Origin: an uncultured Bacteroidales bacterium
Lineage (GTDB): Bacteria; Bacteroidota; Bacteroidia; Bacteroidales; FEN-979
Direction of reading: 5' to 3'
Length of the DNA stretch: 39,446 nt
NCBI GenBank assembly: GCA_903828645.1
Contig: CAIKNA010000084.1
Span: 1-39,446, forward strand
In this document: positions 9,108 through 16,662 of the stretch, one piece after another
How positions within the stretch are numbered: the first letter of the stretch is position 1
Layout: every line of letters starts with the position of its first letter
Translations under genes and position numbers: made by a program
The notes under the pieces: generated by a model
The model's input: only the letters and a program-made list of their open reading frames with translations
The model's database searches: none
Told to the model about the DNA's origin: nothing

Positions 9108-10460
9108 ATGACCATCGACCACAGGAGAATATATCCCCTGAAACAGGGTGAAGCAGAACCAGGTCCTGTTGTTTACTGGATGCAGCGCGATCAACGCTCT
9201 ACCGATAATTGGGCGTTACTTTATGCCCAGGAACAGGCGGTTGCACTGGAGCAGCCTTTGGTAGTGGTATTTTGCCTTGTTTCAGACTTTCTCGGGGCTG
9301 CCATCAGGCAATATGGCTTCATGGTAGCCGGACTTGCCGTGACGGCCCGAAAACTTGCCAGGTTTAATATCCCTTTTATCCTCTTACAGGGGTTGCCGCA
9401 GGATGTTCTGCCGCGGTTCCTTGTAGAACATGGTGCCGGGATGCTCATCACCGACTTTAACCCGCTCCGTGTAACCATGAATTGGAAGCAGAGGCTGGCT
9501 GAACGTGTCGACATCCCTTTTCATGAAATAGATGCGCACAATATCATCCCCTGCAGGTTTATTTCAGATAAAGCGGAATATGCCGCCTTTACACTGCGAA
9601 AAAAGACAGAACGTCTCTTGCCGGAGTTTCTTACCGGGTTCCCTGCCTTGGTAAAGCATCCTTATTCTCACGATTTCCCGGAAATGGTTGCGACCGATTG
9701 GACAGATGTCATGAAGTCGTTGAAGGTTGATATGAAAGTTGCTGAAATTGACTGGCTTGAGCCGGGGGAGCGCGCAGCCGGTGAAGCCCTTCTAAACTTT
9801 ACAGGCGACAGGCTGGACCATTATGCTTCCGACCGGAACTTTCCTGAAAAGAATGGCCAGTCGGGGCTATCTCCTTACCTCCATTTTGGCCATCTTTCGG
9901 CCCAGCGGCTTGCTCTCGAGGTTCAGCGCTTCAACGGGAATCCTGACTCCAAAAAAGCTTTTCTGGAGGAGTTGGTCGTACGTCGCGAACTGGCCGACAA
10001 TTTCTGCCTTCATAATGCCAACTATGATCGTTTCAGCGGTTTTACCCCCTGGGCCCGGGCATCCCTGGACAGGCATCGCGATGATCCCCGGGAATACATT
10101 TATTCACCGGAGGAACTCGAAGAAGAGAGAACCCATGATCCACTATGGAATGCAGCTCAACACGAAATGGTATCCACCGGTAAGATGCATGGCTTCATGC
10201 GCATGTACTGGGCCAAGAAAATCCTCGAATGGACTTCTTCACCGGAAGAGGCTATCGAAACTGCCATATACCTGAACGATAAATATGAACTGGACGGACG
10301 CGATCCGAATGGTTATGCAGGAATTGCATGGTCCATCGGGGGTGTACACGACCGTCCATGGGGCGAACGAAGCATATTTGGAATGATCCGTTACATGAAT
10401 TACAACGGCTGCAAAAGAAAATTCGATGTTGAAAAGTATATTCTAAATCACAAATCGTAA
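9108..10460 (+). CDS. phrB: Class II deoxyribodipyrimidine photolyase
   Basis: The 450-residue protein repairs cyclobutane pyrimidine dimers using FADH- and light. The N-terminal alpha/beta domain (VVYWMQRDQRSTDNWAL) and the C-terminal FAD domain (SPYLHFGHLSAQ, ELVVRRELADNFC, GFMRMYWAKKILEW, DGRDPNGYAGIAWSIGGVHD, PWGERSIFGMIRYM) are the hallmarks of class II rather than class I enzymes. Length is normal. The start lies two bases after the PAS gene. The last codons and the stop are part of a heptamer array (10444-10492), so the C-terminus LNHKS is repeat-derived. A DNA glycosylase gene follows 45 bases downstream. Confidence 0.95.
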   Translation: MTIDHRRIYPLKQGEAEPGPVVYWMQRDQRSTDNWALLYAQEQAVALEQPLVVVFCLVSDFLGAAIRQYGFMVAGLAVTARKLARFNIPFILLQGLPQDVLPRFLVEHGAGMLITDFNPLRVTMNWKQRLAERVDIPFHEIDAHNIIPCRFISDKAEYAAFTLRKKTERLLPEFLTGFPALVKHPYSHDFPEMVATDWTDVMKSLKVDMKVAEIDWLEPGERAAGEALLNFTGDRLDHYASDRNFPEKNGQSGLSPYLHFGHLSAQRLALEVQRFNGNPDSKKAFLEELVVRRELADNFCLHNANYDRFSGFTPWARASLDRHRDDPREYIYSPEELEEERTHDPLWNAAQHEMVSTGKMHGFMRMYWAKKILEWTSSPEEAIETAIYLNDKYELDGRDPNGYAGIAWSIGGVHDRPWGERSIFGMIRYMNYNGCKRKFDVEKYILNHKS

Positions 10461-10492
10461 ATCGTAAATCGTAAATCGTCAATCGTAAATCA
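10444..10492. repeat. Heptamer tandem array 2, overlapping the photolyase stop
   Basis: Seven contiguous 7-bp units: TAAATCA, CAAATCG, three copies of TAAATCG, TCAATCG, TAAATCA. The photolyase stop codon (10458-10460) lies within the third unit. The array fills the gap to the glycosylase gene. Confidence 0.85.
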
Positions 10493-10505
10493 ATTTGCCC
10501 GTCTT

Positions 10506-11078
10506 ATGCCTGAAAACACCTGCGAATGGCCCACCCGGGATCCGCTGATGATCCGTTACCACGATGAAGAGTGGGGAGTTCCCCTGCACGATGATCAGAA
10601 AATTTTCGAGTATCTTGTCCTGGATGCCTTCCAGGCAGGTTTGAGTTGGAAAACCATTTTACACAAGCGGGAGAACTTCCGGAAGGCGCTCGATAACTTT
10701 GATGCGAACAGGATTTCAGAATATGGCGAACAGGATTTCACCAGGCTGATGTCGGATGCAGGAATCGTTCGCAACAAGGCAAAGATTCTCGGCACCATTC
10801 AGAATGCAAAGTGTTTCCTGGAGGTTCAAAGGGAGTTTGGAACATTTGACAGATATATCTGGCAATTTACAGGCGGGAAAACCATTTTCAACAGGTTGAA
10901 CAGTCTTGCCGCGATGCCGGTCTCCTCTGCCGAATCGGAAGCCATGAGCAAAGACCTCAGGTTAAGGGGATTTAAATTCGTGGGAAGCACCATCTGTTAT
11001 GCCTTTATGCAGGCCGCTGGGATGGTCAATGATCATCTCACGGGCTGCCAAAGATATGAAGAACTGACAAGGATATAG
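10506..11078 (+). CDS. tag: DNA-3-methyladenine glycosylase I
   Basis: The 190-residue enzyme removes 3-methyladenine from alkylated DNA. The zinc-binding set of the family is present: C6, H19, H177 and C181 (CEWPT, RYHDEEWG, NDHLTGC). The AGLSWKTILHKREN motif is also typical. At the position of E. coli Glu38, which contacts the base, this protein has Asp40 (LVLDAFQAGLSW), a conservative change. It lies in the same direction as the photolyase and probably in one DNA-repair transcription unit. Confidence 0.94.
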   Translation: MPENTCEWPTRDPLMIRYHDEEWGVPLHDDQKIFEYLVLDAFQAGLSWKTILHKRENFRKALDNFDANRISEYGEQDFTRLMSDAGIVRNKAKILGTIQNAKCFLEVQREFGTFDRYIWQFTGGKTIFNRLNSLAAMPVSSAESEAMSKDLRLRGFKFVGSTICYAFMQAAGMVNDHLTGCQRYEELTRI

Positions 11079-11084
11079 CAACTG

Positions 11085-11126
11085 TCAATCGTCAATCGTC
11101 AATCGTCAATCGTAAATCGTCAATGG
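11085..11126. repeat. Heptamer tandem array 3
   Basis: Six contiguous units: four of TCAATCG, then TAAATCG and TCAATGG. It fills almost the whole 53-base gap between the convergent tag and DUF5777 genes. Confidence 0.85.
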
Positions 11127-11131
11127 AACCC

Positions 11132-12037
11132 CTATTCCTTCGGCAGTTTCGGCTTCACGATTGTAAACATCCTGTTGATGTTGAATCCGAGGAAAATATC
11201 GCCATTTGACCATTTTCCGCGGGTGTCGGTGTAGATGGGTTGTTCATATTCCCCGTAGGAGTTGGTCATGAAAATCTGGAAAACATGTCCGCCGGTTTCA
11301 ATATCAACTCCCACAGAAAGCGAGTTATAAGCATTTGTCGAAACAACCTGGCCCTTGAAAAGGTAACTATACTCCACATTGACTGAGACCCGCTGGCTTA
11401 GTTTAACACGGCCGCCGGCACTCAGGTTGAAAATGTCGTTTTTATCATCAGAATTCGGAACGATGTTTTTATGAACATACGAAGGGGTGATTTGGAGCGA
11501 CACACTGTTCCCGAATTTACGGGCTATCATTACCTGGAAGTCATAGGTAAGACGGGAGGAGAAATAATTGGTCCGCGTTGGATCTGACCATTTGGTTGTA
11601 TAGACGGCTGCATTGCCATAAAGGTCGATGGTAACAGGTACGTTTTTTGCTCCTTTGCACTGGCGGAGTATTTTAACCTTGGCCGACCCGTCCCAGGTGT
11701 TTTTATCTGTGTTGATTGCCACGGCTAGGCCCAGCCATTTGGTCACTCCATACTCAACAGCGAGCCTGATGCTGGCCTGCTTGAGCCCGTAGAGGTTTTC
11801 ATAACCGGTATTCAGCGCTCCGAAATGGTGCGTGATCAGGAAATTCAAATTTCCGGCCGGGGCTGTTTCAATCGATTGCCCGATGATTATGTGTGTTGAT
11901 TTGAATGTGGCGGTAGTATAATCCACGGTGGGTTTTTCATTCTTATCCATCATTGACAGCAGGTCATCCTGGCCTTTGGCAGAGGAGGCGAAAATTACCC
12001 CGGTTAATGCGAGCAGTAAAAGTAATTTGTTATTCAT
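11132..12037 (-). CDS. DUF5777 family outer-membrane beta-barrel protein
   Basis: The 301-residue protein has a signal peptide (MNNKLLLLLALTGVIFASSAKG) and alternating beta-strand sequence typical of an outer-membrane barrel (GNSVSLQITPSYVHKN, RVSVNVEYSYLF, HVFQIFMTNSYGE). It looks like the DUF5777 family, which is confined to Bacteroidota and has no known function. It is the last gene of an operon with a cytochrome c lipoprotein, an OB-fold protein and YceI. The YceI stop is one base upstream of its start. Confidence 0.82.
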   Translation of the reverse strand: MNNKLLLLLALTGVIFASSAKGQDDLLSMMDKNEKPTVDYTTATFKSTHIIIGQSIETAPAGNLNFLITHHFGALNTGYENLYGLKQASIRLAVEYGVTKWLGLAVAINTDKNTWDGSAKVKILRQCKGAKNVPVTIDLYGNAAVYTTKWSDPTRTNYFSSRLTYDFQVMIARKFGNSVSLQITPSYVHKNIVPNSDDKNDIFNLSAGGRVKLSQRVSVNVEYSYLFKGQVVSTNAYNSLSVGVDIETGGHVFQIFMTNSYGEYEQPIYTDTRGKWSNGDIFLGFNINRMFTIVKPKLPKE

Positions 12038-12038
12038 G

Positions 12039-12593
12039 TTACATATTTGCTTTGTCCAATGTTATGTCAACTGTCACTTCAATCGTTTTGGAAATATTAT
12101 TTCCAACGTTGCCTGGGATGGTGATTTTATAATCACCAACGGCGATGTTGAATTTTGCCTTGCCGATGAACTTTCCCTGTTTCATTTCAAAAGTACCTTT
12201 TTCCTTGACATCCTGGGATACCCCGTGCAATGTAAGTTTTCCCTCGACATTTACGTCGTATATCCCATCTTTTAATGCGTTTACATCTTTGATATTGATC
12301 ACTTTTCCGACAAAAGTAGCGGTGGGATATTTATCGGATTCAACATAATTCTCATTGAAATGCTCCTGCATGAGGGCCTTTTCAAATTCAAAGGATTTCA
12401 TAAGCACTTTAAAGACAAAACCGCCTGTAGCGAGATCAAGCACACTGTTCACCTGCCGGTTATGCGCCTCAATTTTTTCCAATGGAGAAGCCGAGTAGAA
12501 CTTGATGTAACCTGTCTTGGTTATGTACTTCTGAGCGCCTGCAGAAAGTGCAGTCAGCAGAAGCAGGGAAAGAAAAATTGATTTGATGCGCAT
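12039..12593 (-). CDS. YceI family periplasmic protein
   Basis: The 184-residue protein has a signal peptide (MRIKSIFLSLLLLTALSAGAQ) and a YceI-like lipocalin-fold body: KTGYIKFYSASPLEKIEAHNRQ near the start, SDKYPTATFVGKV, and GKLTLHGVSQDV. The family binds isoprenoid lipids in a beta-barrel, although this divergent Bacteroidota branch is not characterised. The start at 12593 is preferred over an in-frame ATG at 12629 because the longer form overlaps the upstream gene and hides the signal peptide. Confidence 0.88.
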   Translation of the reverse strand: MRIKSIFLSLLLLTALSAGAQKYITKTGYIKFYSASPLEKIEAHNRQVNSVLDLATGGFVFKVLMKSFEFEKALMQEHFNENYVESDKYPTATFVGKVINIKDVNALKDGIYDVNVEGKLTLHGVSQDVKEKGTFEMKQGKFIGKAKFNIAVGDYKITIPGNVGNNISKTIEVTVDITLDKANM

Positions 12594-12607
12594 GGTTTTA
12601 GGTTTGT

Positions 12608-13045
12608 TTATTGGTTGATAATTGAACATTTCTCCAGGATTAAATCGGTCTCATTGTACCCGGTACAATAGCCCTTTACCTTAACCTCACCGTCAGGCTG
12701 CAGTTTGTTGGCCGCGTCATTGAACTTATGCAGCATTGTGCAGCGGATTCCCTCATCGCCAAAATCGCCCTGGTTGAATACAAAAACAGCCGTAACAAGA
12801 GAGTCAACGGTTTCGACTTTGCTGAGATTGCCCGTAATGGCAATTACTTTACCATTATATTTGGCGGAAGCGGCAGCCTTGTTGCTTTTGTATGCCTGGT
12901 ATAGTTCCCTGGCGGAAACAGTGAACGCGGCTTCTGCCTTCTCATAATCCGGGTGTTGCTTGTTATAAACAAACTTATAAACCAGGAGCATTGCGATCAA
13001 TCCAACCACAACCAATCCAACTACTATCTTAACCCATGTTTTCAT
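12608..13045 (-). CDS. Membrane-anchored OB-fold protein (tRNA_anti-like)
   Basis: The 145-residue protein has an N-terminal membrane anchor (about 5-26) and a soluble part resembling the tRNA_anti-like OB-fold: KYNGKVIAITGNLSKVE, FGDEGIRCTML, GEVKVKGYCTGYNETDLILEKCSI. The OB domain is expected outside the cytoplasm. Exact role is unknown. It lies between the cytochrome c lipoprotein and YceI genes in the same operon. Confidence 0.8.
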   Translation of the reverse strand: MKTWVKIVVGLVVVGLIAMLLVYKFVYNKQHPDYEKAEAAFTVSARELYQAYKSNKAAASAKYNGKVIAITGNLSKVETVDSLVTAVFVFNQGDFGDEGIRCTMLHKFNDAANKLQPDGEVKVKGYCTGYNETDLILEKCSIINQ

Positions 13046-13080
13046 TGAAAAAAAATTAAATGCACCAGAAAAACCTTTCG

Positions 13081-13115
13081 TAATTTTTAATTCGTAATTT
13101 TTAATTCTTAATTAT
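13081..13115. repeat. Heptamer tandem array 4, overlapping the cytochrome stop
   Basis: Five contiguous units: TAATTTT, TAATTCG, TAATTTT, TAATTCT, TAATTAT. The stop codon of the cytochrome c lipoprotein (13108-13110, minus strand) and its last two Asn codons lie inside the array. Confidence 0.8.
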
Positions 13116-13479
13116 TCGGACTGCCTGCATCAACCCATTTTTTAATCTTTGCAAGGTCACAAACCGAAAGTTTATCTCCTCCCTTGGGCATCGGATCACC
13201 TTCCCAGTTAACATCGGCCCAAAGTTGTCCGGTTTTGGCAACAATGCTGAGACCATCATAATTGCTGGTGACCACACTCCCCGACGGATTTCCGGCACTG
13301 TGACAAATATTGCAATTTGCCACCATGATGGGGGCAATTGATCCGGAATAGGTCATCACCCCGATGGTGTCACAATTGCCTTTTGTCGGATATAATTCAT
13401 TTTCTTTATCATAATAGCATCCCGATAATGTAAAGCTGAACAGGAAAATGATGGTAGTCAGGCGGATAATGTTTTTCAT
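13108..13479 (-). CDS. c-type cytochrome lipoprotein
   Basis: The 123-residue protein has a lipoprotein signal peptide with lipobox LSGC, so C21 should be lipidated. A single haem-attachment motif CNICH (56-60) is present, with Met97 (GDPMPKGG) as a possible axial ligand, giving a small cytochrome c domain that ends in KKWVDAGSPNN. It should carry electrons in the periplasm or at the outer membrane. The long in-frame extension to 13650 lacks support; 13479 gives a normal lipoprotein. It is the first gene of a minus-strand operon with OB-fold, YceI and DUF5777 genes. Confidence 0.88.
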   Translation of the reverse strand: MKNIIRLTTIIFLFSFTLSGCYYDKENELYPTKGNCDTIGVMTYSGSIAPIMVANCNICHSAGNPSGSVVTSNYDGLSIVAKTGQLWADVNWEGDPMPKGGDKLSVCDLAKIKKWVDAGSPNN

Positions 13480-13529
13480 ACTGCTTTCGTTTGGATTTCC
13501 GACGGGGTTTTTATTTGCTTTTGGATGCG

Positions 13530-13537
13530 CAAAGGTA
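13530..13537 (-). promoter_or_regulatory. -7 box for the cytochrome c operon
   Basis: TACCTTTG on the minus strand matches TAnnTTTG, 51 bases before the cytochrome start. No convincing -33 element is seen. Confidence 0.5.
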
Positions 13538-13565
13538 TGTATAATAATTGAATTGTTTTTTTGGT

Positions 13566-13573
13566 TAGTTTTG
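13566..13573 (+). promoter_or_regulatory. -7 box for the AlbA_2 gene at 13641
   Basis: TAGTTTTG on the plus strand matches TAnnTTTG, about 70 bases before the gene. It makes a divergent pair with the box at 13530-13537. Confidence 0.45.
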
Positions 13574-13640
13574 TTGTTTGAACATTCACAATCGTTCCGG
13601 CGCTTTGCCCGAACGAAGTCGGTGAGCTGATAACAGACAG

Positions 13641-14858
13641 ATGAACCCATTCCTGGACTACACGGAAAAAAAATGGCTAAACAGAACCGGTGAGCAGATT
13701 GATATCACCATGTATAACGGGAAATACCAGGTTGTCCAGGGAACAGTGCCATTGCTGACATTTCATGGCAAGGAGTATCTCCTCGGATCTGAAAGGCTGG
13801 CACACCTGTTCATCACAGACCTGATGTACATGGAATTTGCAAAGGAACCCCGGATTTCCGCACCATTGTTGTATGCTTTTCAGAAGGATGTTTTTGAATT
13901 AACAGGTGATCCGTTTTTGGGCGAATGGGATAATTTGCTTGTTGTCGACCCGTTTGTCACACTCAAAACAACAGGAAAGTTTAATTTCCACCCTTTCAGT
14001 CCCGACGATGACCTGTTTTCATTTGCTTTCGTTTCCTTTTCAGCACTGGTCAGGTCGATCAATGAGTTTGTCAATTCAACCATGAGCGAGGTCATTGTTC
14101 AGGAAACGGATGCACATCCGTTTCCTGAATTGCTTCGGCTGAGCTATGCCCGGCTTTCCGTCGAAAAGAAGGTTGCGGTTCAGGCATTGAGTGGTTTGCA
14201 TCATTCGGGTATCGTGTTGCCCCTGGTCCTCATTTCTGGAGTCATCACTCCGCTTGAGTATGCCAAGGGATTGATAGCTTTGAAAATAAAGGAACCCGGA
14301 CAGATGCCGGAGATTCTCCCCGATATCACTCATGTTCAGGATTACCTGGAATGTCTTGAACAGCGAACCGATGCCGGCCGCCATGCCGGGTTGATCATCC
14401 GGGAGGGAGAAAATGAAACCATTGAATTTAAATCGACCCTGCGGTGGGATATCCGGGCGGGTAAAACCAACCAGGCCGTGGAGCGGGCCTCCCTGAAAAC
14501 CATTGCGGCCTTTCTCAATTCAACCGGGGGCACCCTGTTGATCGGGGTGCGCGACGATGGAAGCATCGAAGGCATCGAAAGCGATAAATTCGTGAATGAA
14601 GATAAATTCCTGTTGCATTTCTGGACCCTGATCCGGACTTGCCTGGGAAGGGATGTCAGTCCTTATATCCGCACTACCCTTGAGAAAATGGATGAAAAAA
14701 CAGTCTGCATGGTTCATTGCAAAATGTGCAACCGTCCTGTATTTCTGCGCCAACCGGGGGCTGATGAAGCATTTTACATCCGCGTGGGCCCCTCGAGCAA
14801 TGCCATGGATATCAGTGAAGCGCTAAAATATATTGAAGATCATTTCAACGGCAGTTGA
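13641..14858 (+). CDS. AlbA_2 (Schlafen-like) domain protein with unrecognised N-terminal domain
   Basis: The 405-residue protein has an AlbA_2 domain at about 254-390, shown by ENETIEFKSTLRW, KTIAAFLNSTGGTLLIGVRDDG and FYIRVGPSS. This fold binds nucleic acid or nucleotides in Schlafen-type proteins. The first 240 residues are not recognised; they contain no signal peptide or membrane helix, so the protein should be cytoplasmic. A second, shorter AlbA_2 gene lies nearby at 15523-16176 on the other strand. It is convergent with the outer-membrane protein gene, leaving four bases between the stops. Confidence 0.82.
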   Translation: MNPFLDYTEKKWLNRTGEQIDITMYNGKYQVVQGTVPLLTFHGKEYLLGSERLAHLFITDLMYMEFAKEPRISAPLLYAFQKDVFELTGDPFLGEWDNLLVVDPFVTLKTTGKFNFHPFSPDDDLFSFAFVSFSALVRSINEFVNSTMSEVIVQETDAHPFPELLRLSYARLSVEKKVAVQALSGLHHSGIVLPLVLISGVITPLEYAKGLIALKIKEPGQMPEILPDITHVQDYLECLEQRTDAGRHAGLIIREGENETIEFKSTLRWDIRAGKTNQAVERASLKTIAAFLNSTGGTLLIGVRDDGSIEGIESDKFVNEDKFLLHFWTLIRTCLGRDVSPYIRTTLEKMDEKTVCMVHCKMCNRPVFLRQPGADEAFYIRVGPSSNAMDISEALKYIEDHFNGS

Positions 14859-14862
14859 AATT

Positions 14863-15507
14863 TTACCATCCCGGCGTACCAAAACCCGATGATGGTCTCC
14901 AGGAATCATTCAGGAAGGGATTGCGGGTAAAAGGATTCGCATAATAAGGGTTTGTCCCCTCCGAATACCGGAACCCGGCCTGTATCAAAATATGTTCTCC
15001 AATCTTGTAACTCATATTCAGGTTTATGCCCTGGGCTCCCCTGGACGAAACAGGATTGAACGGATTATAGGGCAATGGGTCCGCGGTGACCGGAAATTGC
15101 TTGTAGGCTGAACCGTATATGGTAAGGCGTTTATTGATCAGGTATTGCCCGTCAATAAAGATCATGCCGCTGGTAAAACTGCCATTACCGGAACCGGACG
15201 TTGCCTGCTCACTTTGGAAGGATGACCTGGCTTTGAAATAATTGGTCTGGACAACACTGATTCCGCCGCCGATGCTGAGCCGCTTGTTCAGATTGTATGA
15301 AAACCGGGGAGTGATATAGGTACTTAAAGCAGAACCGAATCCGGAAAAACTGGTAAATTCAGATCCCAGCGTTACATTGTAGTTGATTTTCTTTGGTTGC
15401 AAAAAATGTCCGCCGTCCTGGCTGAAAGTAGTGTCATTCCGCAGAACCTGGCAGAACACCTGGGTCACCAGGAAGAACAGTAAGACAAATGTTGTTAGTC
15501 TTTTCAT
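14863..15507 (-). CDS. Outer-membrane beta-barrel protein, unknown function
   Basis: The 214-residue protein has a signal peptide (MKRLTTFVLLFFLVTQVFC) and a body of short amphipathic strands (RFSYNLNKRLSIGGGISVVQ, MIFIDGQYLINKRLTIYGSAYKQF, ILIQAGFRYSEG), as in small outer-membrane barrels. The C-terminus is Pro/Ser/Gly-rich and lacks a T9SS sorting domain. It follows the AlbA_2 gene by 15 bases and so appears to be the last member of the pyrB-pyrI transcription unit. Confidence 0.72.
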   Translation of the reverse strand: MKRLTTFVLLFFLVTQVFCQVLRNDTTFSQDGGHFLQPKKINYNVTLGSEFTSFSGFGSALSTYITPRFSYNLNKRLSIGGGISVVQTNYFKARSSFQSEQATSGSGNGSFTSGMIFIDGQYLINKRLTIYGSAYKQFPVTADPLPYNPFNPVSSRGAQGINLNMSYKIGEHILIQAGFRYSEGTNPYYANPFTRNPFLNDSWRPSSGFGTPGW

Positions 15508-15522
15508 ATTGCGGAGGCAAAG

Positions 15523-16176
15523 TTAACCATTCTCTGTTAGTTTCGCTGCCGGGTTCAGTGTGAAAAATGTTAAATTTTCTGTAAAATTCATCTGCAGGAT
15601 TTTCAGCAGCATGAAACGCACCAGTATATTTTCTGCTTTTTTCCGGGTAACTCCGGCAAGCCTTATGAATTTTGATAAAGTGATCGAAGGGTTGTTTTCC
15701 AGGTACTCAAGAAGAAACTTTTCGGGTTCGGTAAATTTGAGATAAACGCCACTCGGAGCATTTTCAAGTTTCCATACGCGCATCAGGATCCTGTTTACGA
15801 GGAAATTCTGATCTTTTACCCGGTGGTAGGCGAGCCAGTTTCCCTCTTTTTGTTGCGCCAGGTGCGGGCGGCTGACGCTTTTTGGGATGATGACTTCAAG
15901 GATGGTCTTTTTATTCAGGTTCCACTCTTTAACGGTGAACTCAATGGCAGGTTTACAGTACATTTTTGCCGCGGCTTCGACCATATAATACTCTTCCTCC
16001 GACCGCACCCCGGCAAGTATGCCATTGTCTTTTACTCCAACAAGCAATCGTCCGCCGTCGGTATTTGCAAAAGCTACCAGTGTCCGGGCAATTTTGTGTG
16101 CATCCGAAATTTCAAATTTAAAATCAAGCTGCTGGTGCTCTCCCTCTGCGATCAGTTTGGTAATATGGTGCAACAT
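15523..16176 (-). CDS. AlbA_2 domain, winged-helix-like putative DNA-binding protein
   Basis: The 217-residue protein has an N-terminal AlbA_2 domain (GEHQQLDFKFEI, TLVAFANTDGGRLLVGVKDNG) at about 10-135. The C-terminal part, about 148-200, looks like a winged helix (KFLLEYLENNPSITLSKFIR). Its start overlaps the pyrI stop by one base (TGATG), so translation is probably coupled. Function is unknown; a role as regulator is inference. Confidence 0.8.
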   Translation of the reverse strand: MLHHITKLIAEGEHQQLDFKFEISDAHKIARTLVAFANTDGGRLLVGVKDNGILAGVRSEEEYYMVEAAAKMYCKPAIEFTVKEWNLNKKTILEVIIPKSVSRPHLAQQKEGNWLAYHRVKDQNFLVNRILMRVWKLENAPSGVYLKFTEPEKFLLEYLENNPSITLSKFIRLAGVTRKKAENILVRFMLLKILQMNFTENLTFFTLNPAAKLTENG

Positions 16177-16643
16177 CAGATGAAGGCAATATTTTTCCGG
16201 GCAGTAATTTTTTCACAGTAATGACACCGGAGTTTCAGGTCTTTCTTGTCGATCACTGTGAATCGTGTGGTAATATCTTCATTGTTGGTAATACAGTTTG
16301 GATTAAAACATTTCACGATGTTTTCGGCCAGGTCGGGAACCTCAACTTTTTTCTTTTCCACCACCTCGAAATTCCTGATGATGATGAGGGTTGCTGTCGG
16401 GGCAAAAAGGGCAATCTTGTTGATTTCGTCACTTTTAAAAAACTTATTGCTGACTTTGATGATTCCCTTTTTTACCATCTTCTGACTGTCGAGATTGGTG
16501 GCGATGAGCAACTGATTCTGGTATTCAGCCAGGTTTAACATTTTAATGACCTGGAACACGCTTCCCGATGGGATATGGTCGATCACAGTGCCGTTTTCGA
16601 TGGCTGACACCTTGAGTTCTTTTCTGAGGATTTCTTTTTCCAT
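16176..16643 (-). CDS. pyrI: Aspartate carbamoyltransferase regulatory subunit
   Basis: The 155-residue protein is the nucleotide-sensing subunit of aspartate transcarbamoylase. The N-terminal allosteric domain (IENGTVIDHIPSG) is followed by a zinc domain with C112, C117, C140 and C143 (KCFNPNC and RCHYC) that holds the catalytic subunit. Length is normal. It lies 19 bases downstream of pyrB. Confidence 0.95.
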   Translation of the reverse strand: MEKEILRKELKVSAIENGTVIDHIPSGSVFQVIKMLNLAEYQNQLLIATNLDSQKMVKKGIIKVSNKFFKSDEINKIALFAPTATLIIIRNFEVVEKKKVEVPDLAENIVKCFNPNCITNNEDITTRFTVIDKKDLKLRCHYCEKITARKNIAFI

Positions 16644-16662
16644 GATTTAGGTCTGTTTTCGG

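Noticed and set aside
10444-11126. CRISPR-like repeats
   Set aside because: Units are 7 bp and directly tandem, without spacers or cas genes.
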